From assembly GCA_014860845.1 (NCBI GenBank), contig JACZIY010000060.1:1-9914 (forward strand): DNA of 9,914 bases. The letters run 5' to 3'. Positions 1 to 6,586 of the stretch are shown here, piece by piece (the first letter of the stretch is position 1; the number at the start of each line of letters is the position of its first letter). The notes beneath the pieces are model-generated. The model was not told where the DNA came from. It searched no databases and was given only the letters and a program-made list of their open reading frames with translations. Position numbers and translations under genes: made by a program. The stretch is from Anaerolineaceae bacterium. Lineage in GTDB: Bacteria > Chloroflexota > Anaerolineae > Anaerolineales > Anaerolineaceae.

Positions 1-11
1 ATTTAGGGATT

Positions 12-45
12 TGTGGGGTTTCCGGCTTTTTTCAGAAACCCCACA
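12..45 (-). terminator. Stem-loop after the sugar-binding protein gene (possible terminator or attenuator)
   Basis: A perfect 11-bp inverted repeat, TGTGGGGTTTC (12-22) and GAAACCCCACA (35-45), encloses a 12-nt loop and starts 14 nt after the stop codon of the substrate-binding protein gene on the minus strand. The stem is G+C-rich enough to be stable. It is not followed by a clear U-tract in either direction; the only T/A run is inside the loop. It may be a partial terminator or a 3'-end-stabilising hairpin, as is common between a binding-protein gene and its permease genes, which would lie beyond the window's left edge. That role is inference. Confidence 0.5.
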
Positions 46-59
46 CTTGAATTAGATTG

Positions 60-1424
60 TTATTTCTTGAGTAAAGGATCGACGGCTTCTTTGATCTGTG
101 GTGCTAATTCGTCGATGGTTTTCAACCCCAACCACAACTCATCTAGGAAGGGATTGATAGCTGAGTAGATTTCCCCTGCATTTGCAAGCGGAATTTCATG
201 GAATCTGGTAAAAGGTTGCATCTCCACGAAAGCAATGGCGTTTGCAGGCTGATCAACTTTAGTAAAAGCCTCTGTTAACAACGGCCAGGTTGCCTCAGGT
301 CCACCTGCCAGGGCGGGAATACCATTAGAACCGACGCTTCGATTATAGACCCCTTCATCGCTTGTCAGGTACTTCCATAACAGATAAGTTTCTTCTGGGT
401 GTTCTGTGGCAGCGAAAGCGCCTATGCATCCACCGCCTTTGCTGGCAGCTCGTAAACCAGTCTCTGGATTTTTAGGCATCATCACTACGTCCCAGTTGAA
501 GGGCAGATCGGCGAAGAAGAAGATTGTATCTGGCAGCCATCGTGCCGGGTACATCGCGAGTTGATTCTGGGCAAACATGAAACCGACTTCCGGGAAGGTT
601 GATGTTACCTCTTCGGGTGGCCATACTTCATACTTGTATCTTAAATCGGTCAGGAATTGGAAGGTTGATTCGACGACAGGATCGGTGACTAGTATCTCTG
701 AATAATCATCGTTGAACAGAGCGCCACCTGCTGCCCAAATCCACGGCTGATAATCCCAAGTATGAGTGGCAAACCCCCATTGATTTATTTGTCCGTCTCC
801 ATTTGTGTCCAGTGTCAAAGCCTGGGCTGCAGTAAGGAGGTCATCCCATGTCCAGTCATCAGTGGGGTATGCTAAACCTGCGGCATCGAACATATCTTTG
901 TTGTAGGCTAATGTCCTGGTGTCAGAAGTTTCAGGAACACATTCAAGACGCCCATTGACGCCAAAATAAGCCAATGAAGCAGGATCATAATAATTCTTCC
1001 AATCGAAACCTTCTGCTTCGGCAAAGGGTGTCATGTCTAAAAATTGGCCACTGTCAGAATACTTTATTGCATCGAAGATGCCTAATCCCATTACGATATC
1101 CGGGGGAGCTCCACCCGCAATACCGGTCTGCAGTTTCGTGCTCACATCCGGTGGCGGTAGGATGATGGTTTCCACGGTAATCCATGGGTACATTTCGTAG
1201 AATGGTCCCATTTGTGCTTCAGTCTCTACCATTGCATCATCTCCCAACCCTGGACGCATGAAAGTTAAAGTGACAGGTTCTTTGGGAGAGGCAACTTCTG
1301 TCGTTGTGCCTGCTTTACTGGTTGGTTGAATTGGAGCAGGGGTTTCTTGTGCTGGTTTTGGAGCACAACTGACGACCAAGGAAAGGATCATCAAAAGACC
1401 AACAATCATTAACAACTTTTTCAT
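60..1424 (-). CDS. ABC transporter sugar-binding lipoprotein (solute-binding protein family 1)
   Basis: Extracellular lipid-anchored solute receptor of an ABC importer, probably for a sugar or oligosaccharide. The first 20 residues form a lipoprotein signal peptide: Met-Lys-Lys, a Leu/Ile/Met core, then lipobox VVSC with the lipidated cysteine at residue 20. A Pro/Thr-rich linker of about 30 residues follows. The mature part has typical family-1 binding-protein features: TLTFMRPG near the start, [10 protein letters not shown], and a Trp/Tyr-rich mid-section including [19 protein letters not shown] resembles a calcium-binding loop found in some members. The product is 454 aa, a normal length. 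The start is set at 1424 because GGAGG (1434-1430) lies 5 nt upstream; an ATG four codons earlier (1436) lies within this Shine-Dalgarno sequence. The gene follows an isomerase and an IclR regulator on the same strand. No permease or ATPase is in view. The substrate cannot be read from sequence. Confidence 0.93.
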   Translation of the reverse strand: MKKLLMIVGLLMILSLVVSCAPKPAQETPAPIQPTSKAGTTTEVASPKEPVTLTFMRPGLGDDAMVETEAQMGPFYEMYPWITVETIILPPPDVSTKLQTGIAGGAPPDIVMGLGIFDAIKYSDSGQFLDMTPFAEAEGFDWKNYYDPASLAYFGVNGRLECVPETSDTRTLAYNKDMFDAAGLAYPTDDWTWDDLLTAAQALTLDTNGDGQINQWGFATHTWDYQPWIWAAGGALFNDDYSEILVTDPVVESTFQFLTDLRYKYEVWPPEEVTSTFPEVGFMFAQNQLAMYPARWLPDTIFFFADLPFNWDVVMMPKNPETGLRAASKGGGCIGAFAATEHPEETYLLWKYLTSDEGVYNRSVGSNGIPALAGGPEATWPLLTEAFTKVDQPANAIAFVEMQPFTRFHEIPLANAGEIYSAINPFLDELWLGLKTIDELAPQIKEAVDPLLKK

Positions 1425-1440
1425 TTCTTCCTCCATATAG

Positions 1441-1456
1441 AATTATGATCATAATT
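1441..1456. promoter_or_regulatory. 16-bp perfect palindrome just upstream of the sugar-binding protein gene
   Basis: AATTATGATCATAATT is a perfect 16-bp palindrome. It ends 17 nt before the chosen start of the binding-protein gene and 7 nt before its Shine-Dalgarno sequence. It could be an operator for a dimeric regulator. The adjacent 9-mer ACAATGTAC (1462-1470) is the reverse complement of GTACATTGT, found in the IclR divergent promoter region at 3313-3321. A-T richness raises the chance of coincidence, so the regulatory role is only suggested. Confidence 0.35.
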
Positions 1457-1572
1457 TGGTAACAATGTACTACACAGTCTCGAACCTTCTATTCTCTTTT
1501 TAGTAATAGTCACCTCCTCAATTACTCCAAGATTTTCGTCGGTCTATTTAAGGGTCAACAATGCCCTTGCAA

Positions 1573-2451
1573 TTATTTCTTTGGCGGAATCAGATGCTCA
1601 ACCTGGTCCATGGAAAACGCTGCAGCTTTCAAAGGATCATTTTCTAGTACTTTTTCAAAATAGCTGAACGCCTCAAATTCAACGGAAAGGCATCCCTGGT
1701 AATGGATTCGATCCAGAGCATTGGTGAATTCGATCCAATCTATGTTACCTTCACCCAATAACGGGAATAGAAAATCCTCTCCAACCATGCCGGGTTTTCC
1801 CGAAACATCTTTTAGATGAACATGATGAATATAAGGCGCAAGCTGGTCTACAACCCAGGAAAGGTCATTTCCGTAAAGTTGGAAATGTGATGGGTCAAGA
1901 TTAACCACAAGGTATTCTGAGTTAAACTGGCGGAGGAGTTCACTGAGAGTGTAATAATCGTGGCATATGTGACCAAAAACAGCTTCAATGGCTAGGTATA
2001 CATGATGCTTCTCAGCCAGGGGAAGTAGTTTCTGGAAAGCATTTAGTACCAATTTCCAGGCTTCTCCTTCACTGATATCTTTCCCCAATTGGGGTGCTAA
2101 TGGGTCCCACGGTGCAGGACCTGTAAATAAATTAATGGTATCTATTCCGATGTTACTGGCTGTTAAGATGCTGTCTGCAACAAACTCCACTCTCTTATCA
2201 AAAATGGTTTTATCAAGGGTGACAAAATCCTTTTGCACAACAATCTCAGAGACCGCCAATCCATATTTGGTAGGGACGGTTTGTAACTTAATCAATTTCT
2301 GGATATCTTGATGGGGATTGAAGTGTGCTAGGGTCCATTCAACTGCTGAATACCCCAAATTCGCTAATCCCTTGGATATCTCTTCAATTGACCATGTTTG
2401 AAAACCAAGAGAAGCCATGTATCCAATCTTGCGGTTTAAAGTGTTGGTCAA
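1573..2451 (-). CDS. Sugar phosphate isomerase/epimerase-like TIM-barrel protein (xylose isomerase-like/AP endonuclease 2 fold)
   Basis: A 292-aa cytoplasmic enzyme of the divalent-metal-dependent TIM-barrel superfamily that includes sugar 3-epimerases, IolE and xylose isomerase-like proteins. The N-terminal strand reads IGYMASLGFQTWSIEEI (9-25). Probable metal and active-site residues are Glu156 (AIEAVFGH), Asp186 and His189 (NLDPSH), His212 (HVHLKD, with Lys214/Asp215) and Glu258 or Glu260 (SVEFE). They appear at the expected barrel strands and in the usual E-D-H-E order. The start is TTG at 2451 with GGAG 7 nt upstream; the next in-frame ATG (residue 12) would cut into the first beta strand. 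The gene lies 42 bp downstream of the IclR regulator on the same strand and precedes the sugar-binding protein, so the three probably form an operon. Superfamily assignment is firm; the substrate is unknown. Confidence 0.88.
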   Translation of the reverse strand: MTNTLNRKIGYMASLGFQTWSIEEISKGLANLGYSAVEWTLAHFNPHQDIQKLIKLQTVPTKYGLAVSEIVVQKDFVTLDKTIFDKRVEFVADSILTASNIGIDTINLFTGPAPWDPLAPQLGKDISEGEAWKLVLNAFQKLLPLAEKHHVYLAIEAVFGHICHDYYTLSELLRQFNSEYLVVNLDPSHFQLYGNDLSWVVDQLAPYIHHVHLKDVSGKPGMVGEDFLFPLLGEGNIDWIEFTNALDRIHYQGCLSVEFEAFSYFEKVLENDPLKAAAFSMDQVEHLIPPKK

Positions 2452-2493
2452 TGTTCAACTCCGTTTTTCTATATCACCAAAAAAAAATATCAA

Positions 2494-3273
2494 TTACGAT
2501 TTTTGTCCGATTCGTAGTGATATTTGATGGGCAGCATCAACAACGTAGGTGGCTAAAAGCGGGATACGATCAGAGGTGATTCGCATCGAGGGTCCGGATA
2601 TTCCAATTGAGGCTACAACAATATTGCGGTGGTCAAAGATGGGGGAGGCGATCGAACTTACTCCAAAATTGTATTCTTCAAGATCTGATGAATAACCGCG
2701 ATTTTTGACCATTTCTAAGTGAGGTAACAACTCGTCCATGGTGGTAATTGTTTGTGGTGTAAACCGAGCAAATTCTTGAACTTGGATGATTTCAACGATT
2801 CTATCTGCTGGAAAATGAGCAAGGAGAGCTTTGCCAAGGGCGGTGCAATGCATCGGCGCTTCCTGGCCAATCTCTGCCTGAACAGATAAGGGAGCATCTG
2901 TATTCTGACTATCAATATAGGTAATCCGGTCTCCCGTGCGAATTGCTAAATTTGAAGATTCACCGGTAGTTTTGGTCAGTTGAGCTAGGTATGATTTGGC
3001 GATTGATCGAAGTGAAATTCGATCGATTAATTTGCGACTCATCGAGATGATTTTAAGACTGGGCATGTATCGCCGGGTTTCTTCTTGCTGAACGATGTAA
3101 CTTCGGCCCGCAAGAGTGGATAGGAGTCGATGGATCGTGCTTTTATCGAGGTTCATGGTTTGGGCGATTTCGGTAACCCCAAGTGGACGATCTGAATCCA
3201 CTAACAAATCCAGGATATCTATTCCATTAGCAAGGGATTGAATATCACGTCGTCCGGAATTAGCCATAATCAC
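2494..3273 (-). CDS. IclR-family transcriptional regulator
   Basis: A DNA-binding regulator of 259 aa, full length for the family. A winged helix-turn-helix occupies about residues 10-75: SLANGIDILDLL, then GVTEIAQTMNLDKSTIHRLL as the recognition region. The C-terminal effector-binding domain shows GQEAPMHCTALGKALLAHFP and the later RGYSSDLEEYNFGVSSIASPIFD-type signature (about 193-215), ending in a short SISGP-like motif. The start is GTG at 3273, because AGGAG (3284-3280) lies 6 nt upstream; the ATG two codons later is 12 nt away. It heads the minus-strand isomerase and transporter genes and diverges from the glycosidase-like gene. Its own promoter and that of the divergent gene overlap, so it probably represses itself and controls both sides. 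The ligand is likely a sugar or sugar-derived acid, by context only. Confidence 0.94.
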   Translation of the reverse strand: MIMANSGRRDIQSLANGIDILDLLVDSDRPLGVTEIAQTMNLDKSTIHRLLSTLAGRSYIVQQEETRRYMPSLKIISMSRKLIDRISLRSIAKSYLAQLTKTTGESSNLAIRTGDRITYIDSQNTDAPLSVQAEIGQEAPMHCTALGKALLAHFPADRIVEIIQVQEFARFTPQTITTMDELLPHLEMVKNRGYSSDLEEYNFGVSSIASPIFDHRNIVVASIGISGPSMRITSDRIPLLATYVVDAAHQISLRIGQKS

Positions 3274-3295
3274 ATGCTTCTCCTATGTGTTTTTT

Positions 3296-3324
3296 ATTGT
3301 ACAACACGTTTGGTACATTGTCAA
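3296..3324 (-). promoter_or_regulatory. Sigma-70-type promoter of the IclR regulator operon
   Basis: Reading on the minus strand, a perfect -35 TTGACA (3324-3319), a 17-nt spacer and a -10 TACAAT (3301-3296) precede the IclR gene. The predicted transcription start near 3289 leaves a short leader of about 16 nt carrying the AGGAG ribosome site. Spacing and hexamers are close to consensus; transcription itself is inferred. Confidence 0.72.
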
Positions 3325-3348
3325 TAATGTGTTTTTTTGTTGTATAAT
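3318..3348 (+). promoter_or_regulatory. Sigma-70-type promoter of the glycosidase/isomerase/kinase block
   Basis: TATAAT (3343-3348) is a consensus -10. The best -35 is TTGTCA (3318-3323), 5 of 6 matches, but with a long 19-nt spacer, so the promoter may need activation or be weak. The -35 overlaps that of the divergent regulator promoter by five bases. The predicted start is near 3355, with a further imperfect repeat ATGAT-GATT-ATCAT at 3347-3360 over the start point. Confidence 0.55.
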
Positions 3349-3406
3349 GATGATTATCATAAGTCGGTTCGTTATGAAATGGTTTATGGCGATAAAAAGT
3401 AGCACA

Positions 3407-4819
3407 ATGGCAAAAATAATCACTAGAAGAGACTTTCTTAAAATTGCATCATTGACCACTTTAAGTATCACACTAGTTGGATGCAAAGGAAAAAACATGG
3501 ACCTATCAAACAATGAAATTAACCAGGCTTCTCCTTTTGGAATTTACTCACCTTATGGCGAGTTTTCGCTGGATAAAAGCGAATTCGCTTCTCAATCGGA
3601 TATTTCTGAGCACCTGTTGGACTTGGGTGTGAAATGGGTTCAAGAGGTGTCTGTTTATAAAGGGATGGGAACTATTCCATTAACTATTAACCTTTATTCC
3701 CGCATTGGCCGGGAAGGAGGAATGATTCCTCAAAAGATCGACGATCCAAACATAATCGAATGCTACAAAACCGAATTGAGTCAAACGATTACCAATATGG
3801 GAAATAGGGTCAAGTTCTGGGAAGTTGACACAGAACCGGATGGCATTGGAGGATGGTCACACAATCCAAACGGTTACGCCAATCTCTTAAAGATGACCCA
3901 CTCTGTGATTAAAAGTAAATGTCCTGATTGTAAGGTTATGTTTGGGGGGTTATCTGGTGGGCAAGCAGTCCTCGATATTCAAGGTTTGACATTCTTGGAG
4001 AGAGTATTGGAATCAGGTGCTGCGGGGTATTTTGACGGTCTGGAATTTAAACGACACCACACAAGTTCTCAGGATTATTCATTGCTCAAGAGTCATTTCT
4101 CCTCAATAAAAAATATTCTTTCCAAATACAGGATCGATATTCATAAGATACCGGTCTTCCTTGAGACGGCTATGTACGATGGTGATCCGAATGATCCTGT
4201 GCCAAATCCATTAGTGCGGGATTTATCTGTTCAGTCTGAAGTTGAACAAGCAATTGGAATGATTAAAACTTATGTGTACGGTTTATCACTCGGGATTGAA
4301 AAAATATTTTGGAATTTGATCTACGAACGAAGTGATTATGAACCAGGGCATACCCAACCTTTTCCTCAAAACCCTTTTAATCATTATGGACTGATCAACA
4401 ACCCAACGAATAGTGATGGGCTTTCGCATAAAAAGCTTGCATATTATGCATACAAGAAAATGGTGGAGATTCTGGATGGAAGTGATTGGAATGGGGTTCA
4501 AGTTATTCAAGAATCCGATGATATTTTCATTGCCAAGTTCACAAACAGGAACCGACCAATTTATGTTGCCTGGTGGGATTATTTCAAACAGCCCGGCAGA
4601 GATCCGAACAAATCAAATCAAGTCACTCTCACCGGTTTGCGTGGGAATCAAGTACGGATAACGACAGCTGTTCCAGTAAACGCATCCGGAAAAGACATAG
4701 TAGATTACACGAATGGATTTCAAGAGGAAGTCCTTCCTGTTCAGAATGGCAAACTATCCTTGACACTTGGAGCAAGTCCAGTTTTTATAGAATCGCACGA
4801 GCTTATCCATTCTGATTAG
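3407..4819 (+). CDS. Tat-exported lipoprotein with clan GH-A glycoside hydrolase-like fold
   Basis: A probable secreted, lipid-anchored glycosidase-like protein, 470 aa from this start. TRRDFLK (6-12) fits the twin-arginine consensus; a hydrophobic stretch and lipobox LVGC follow, with Cys26 lipidated. The rest looks like a TIM barrel plus C-terminal beta domain. FWEVDTEPDG puts a candidate acid/base at Glu143 after strand 4, and IPVFLETAMYDG a candidate nucleophile at Glu253 after strand 7, the clan GH-A arrangement. The residue before the acid/base is Thr, where the clan normally has Asn, so activity is not assured. The C-terminus ends in SPVFIE, like the beta sandwiches of GH39/GH5-type enzymes. 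The frame stays open back to 3287, but that part overlaps the promoter. ATGs at 3374 and 3386 are possible starts; none has a strong ribosome site. I chose 3407 because it gives a compact Tat signal. The exact GH family is not recognised. Confidence 0.75.
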   Translation: MAKIITRRDFLKIASLTTLSITLVGCKGKNMDLSNNEINQASPFGIYSPYGEFSLDKSEFASQSDISEHLLDLGVKWVQEVSVYKGMGTIPLTINLYSRIGREGGMIPQKIDDPNIIECYKTELSQTITNMGNRVKFWEVDTEPDGIGGWSHNPNGYANLLKMTHSVIKSKCPDCKVMFGGLSGGQAVLDIQGLTFLERVLESGAAGYFDGLEFKRHHTSSQDYSLLKSHFSSIKNILSKYRIDIHKIPVFLETAMYDGDPNDPVPNPLVRDLSVQSEVEQAIGMIKTYVYGLSLGIEKIFWNLIYERSDYEPGHTQPFPQNPFNHYGLINNPTNSDGLSHKKLAYYAYKKMVEILDGSDWNGVQVIQESDDIFIAKFTNRNRPIYVAWWDYFKQPGRDPNKSNQVTLTGLRGNQVRITTAVPVNASGKDIVDYTNGFQEEVLPVQNGKLSLTLGASPVFIESHELIHSD

Positions 4820-4885
4820 ATTAACTAAACTTCGGTCAAACGAGTTCATCAAAAAAAGTTGCTGGTACACGCATGATTGAAAAAG

Positions 4886-4891
4886 AAGGAG
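4886..4891 (+). promoter_or_regulatory. Ribosome binding site fixing the start of the SIS fusion gene
   Basis: AAGGAG lies 6 nt before ATG 4898 and decides that start over the in-frame TTG at 4877, which would place this site inside the coding sequence. No terminator or promoter is evident between the preceding gene (stop at 4819) and here, which supports co-transcription. Confidence 0.8.
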
Positions 4892-4897
4892 CAGGTA

Positions 4898-6586
4898 ATG
4901 TCATATCCAAGTGTGGATCTAACTCAAGTGAAAACCTATCCAATCGGAAATCGATCGAGTTTGGTAAATTTAAAAAAATTCGTTTTTCCTGAACAAGACC
5001 CACCACATTTCAAGAATTCTGAAATGGTAGAAATTGTGCAACGGATCGTGGATGCCCGACAGTCAGGATGTCCGGTTATCTTTATGATCGGTGGACATGT
5101 GGTGAAGTGTGGTCTGGCACCTGTTCTCATTGATTTGATGGAACGAGGGGTAATCACTCATCTTGCCAGTAATGGGTCTGCATCGATTCATGATTTTGAA
5201 ATAGCTTTAACCGGGAACACGAGCGAAGATGTAGCAACCAGTCTTGAAGATGGTAGCTTTGGAATGGCTGATGAAACTGGTAGCTTGATGAATATAGCAA
5301 TCCAACAAGGTTCTCGCGAGGGTCTTGGAATGGGAGAGGCACTCGGTAGGTTTATAGGGGAAGATGCTCAATTCGAGTTCAAAAAATATAGCCTGCTCTA
5401 CCAGGCTTATAAACTTAAAGTGCCATACACAATTCATGTCGCGATTGGAACGGATATCATTCATCAGCACCCAAAGTGTGACTTTGCATCGTTAGGGTGG
5501 GCGAGCGGGCAGGATTTTAAGATTTTCATTAGTTCAGTCTCCCAACTTGAAGGTGGAGTCTTTTGTAATTTTGGATCGTCAGTAATTGGACCTGAGGTTT
5601 TTCTAAAATCTATCTCAATTGCCCGGAATCTAGGCTATCCGCTAAAAAAAATCACTACTGCCAACTTTGACCTTGTACCACTGTCTGGTGATTATCGCCA
5701 ACCTGTAGACAAGGAAAACCCAGAGTATTATTATCGTCCGAAGAAAAATATTGTTATTCGCCCAACCTCCTTAGGCGGACGAGGGTATCACATTACTGGT
5801 GATCATCGACAGACCATCCCGAATATCTACCGTCTGATTAAAGAACTAATGGGTGATAGGAAAACCTATACTCCAGTAATCCCCGAGGAAAGAAATATTA
5901 CTGAAACCTCAGAGATTATTATCGAGTTTGGTAAAACTGCTCCCTTTGCTGTTAAGGTTCTTCAAGAGATGATCAAAAGGTATCCTGAACTTCAACCAAA
6001 TGTGAGCAACATAGTCAGATCATTTCGCATCCTGACCAATTGTTTTTCAGGTGGAGGGACTTTATTTTTATGCGGGAATGGAGGCAGTTTTGCTGATGCC
6101 TTGCACATTACTGCTGAACTGGATAAATCCTTTAAAATTCCAAGGCCGCTTTCTGCGAGGTTGCGATTGCGTTTTGTGGAACTCCCAGGAGGGTCAGTAC
6201 TGGCAGATGATCTTCAACTGGGATTGAGAGCCATCACTCTTGGATCGAATCCTTCACTAGCCAGTGCTGTTGAAAATGACAGTGCCCATCCCCATCTGAA
6301 CTTTGCTCAGGAATTAATGGTGCTTGGAAAATCAGGAGATGTGCTGCTTGGCATCAGTACCAGCGGTCAAGCCAGGAATGTACTTAACGCAGCACTGGTT
6401 GCCAAGGCAAAGGGAATGCAAGTGATCGCACTGACGGGACCCAAGGACAATTCCCTTCAGGAATTGGCAGACGTGACTATATTTGCACCGGGAGATAATA
6501 CTTCTGATATCCAGGGTTGGCATGAGCAGATATACCATACATTGTGTGACATGCTGGAACAACACTTCTTCAGGGTAGAAAAATGA
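4898..6586 (+). CDS. Fusion of an uncharacterised (deoxyhypusine synthase-like?) domain with a GmhA-like SIS sugar-phosphate isomerase
   Basis: A 562-aa cytoplasmic two-domain protein. The C-terminal half (about 355-562) is a SIS domain closest to sedoheptulose-7-phosphate isomerase GmhA. It has LCGNGGSFADALHITAEL (391-408), GISTSG (485-490) and DIQGWHEQIYH (537-547). The four positions corresponding to the GmhA zinc ligands are present with the family spacing: His403, Glu407, Gln539 and His547. This supports an active isomerase on a seven-carbon or similar ketose phosphate. The N-terminal part (about 1-325) is not a family I can name with certainty. It contains GGHVVKCG (65-72), THLASNGSASIHDFEIA (87-103), VPYTIHVAIGTDIIHQHP (175-192) and a Gly-rich FGSSVIGPEV (225-234). 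The order faintly recalls deoxyhypusine synthase, but the catalytic lysine expected near the last motif is absent. The gene sits behind the glycosidase-like gene and overlaps the kinase gene by 4 nt (ATGA), implying coupled translation. Confidence 0.85.
   Translation: MSYPSVDLTQVKTYPIGNRSSLVNLKKFVFPEQDPPHFKNSEMVEIVQRIVDARQSGCPVIFMIGGHVVKCGLAPVLIDLMERGVITHLASNGSASIHDFEIALTGNTSEDVATSLEDGSFGMADETGSLMNIAIQQGSREGLGMGEALGRFIGEDAQFEFKKYSLLYQAYKLKVPYTIHVAIGTDIIHQHPKCDFASLGWASGQDFKIFISSVSQLEGGVFCNFGSSVIGPEVFLKSISIARNLGYPLKKITTANFDLVPLSGDYRQPVDKENPEYYYRPKKNIVIRPTSLGGRGYHITGDHRQTIPNIYRLIKELMGDRKTYTPVIPEERNITETSEIIIEFGKTAPFAVKVLQEMIKRYPELQPNVSNIVRSFRILTNCFSGGGTLFLCGNGGSFADALHITAELDKSFKIPRPLSARLRLRFVELPGGSVLADDLQLGLRAITLGSNPSLASAVENDSAHPHLNFAQELMVLGKSGDVLLGISTSGQARNVLNAALVAKAKGMQVIALTGPKDNSLQELADVTIFAPGDNTSDIQGWHEQIYHTLCDMLEQHFFRVEK

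Larger units (their letters stand above)
3296..3348. promoter_or_regulatory. Nested inverted repeats spanning the divergent promoters (candidate IclR operator)
   Basis: ATTGTACAAC (3296-3305) and GTTGTATAAT (3339-3348) are inverted copies matching at 9 of 10 positions, centred on 3322. An inner pair, ACATT (3315-3319) and AATGT (3326-3330), is centred within half a base of the same point. The left arm contains the perfect 8-bp palindrome TTGTACAA and the right arm contains TTGTATAA, one base off. The arms cover the two divergent -10 elements and the centre covers both -35 elements. A dimer or tetramer bound here would block both promoters. Assigning it to the adjacent IclR protein is inference. 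Confidence 0.5.

Noticed and set aside
12..45. Canonical intrinsic terminator
   Set aside because: The hairpin is perfect but lacks a T-run after the stem on either strand, so only a possible terminator is claimed.
974..1165. Small plus-strand open frame inside the binding-protein gene
   Set aside because: It is a shadow of the strongly supported lipoprotein gene, with no ribosome site or recognisable domain.
3287..3406. Upstream extension of the glycosidase-like gene by up to 40 codons
   Set aside because: This stretch overlaps the divergent promoters, encodes an implausible Cys/Ile/Phe-rich sequence, and would bury the clear Tat signal inside the protein.
3283..3513. Open frame on the minus strand in the divergent promoter region
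   Set aside because: It overlaps promoters and the start of the plus-strand gene, its translation is low-complexity hydrophobic, and it has no family resemblance.
4877..4897. TTG start seven codons upstream of the SIS fusion gene
   Set aside because: The AAGGAG ribosome site lies within this extension and points to ATG 4898.
4898..5872. True deoxyhypusine synthase
   Set aside because: The resemblance is limited to motif order, the expected catalytic lysine is not present near the Gly-rich motif, and the context is sugar metabolism.
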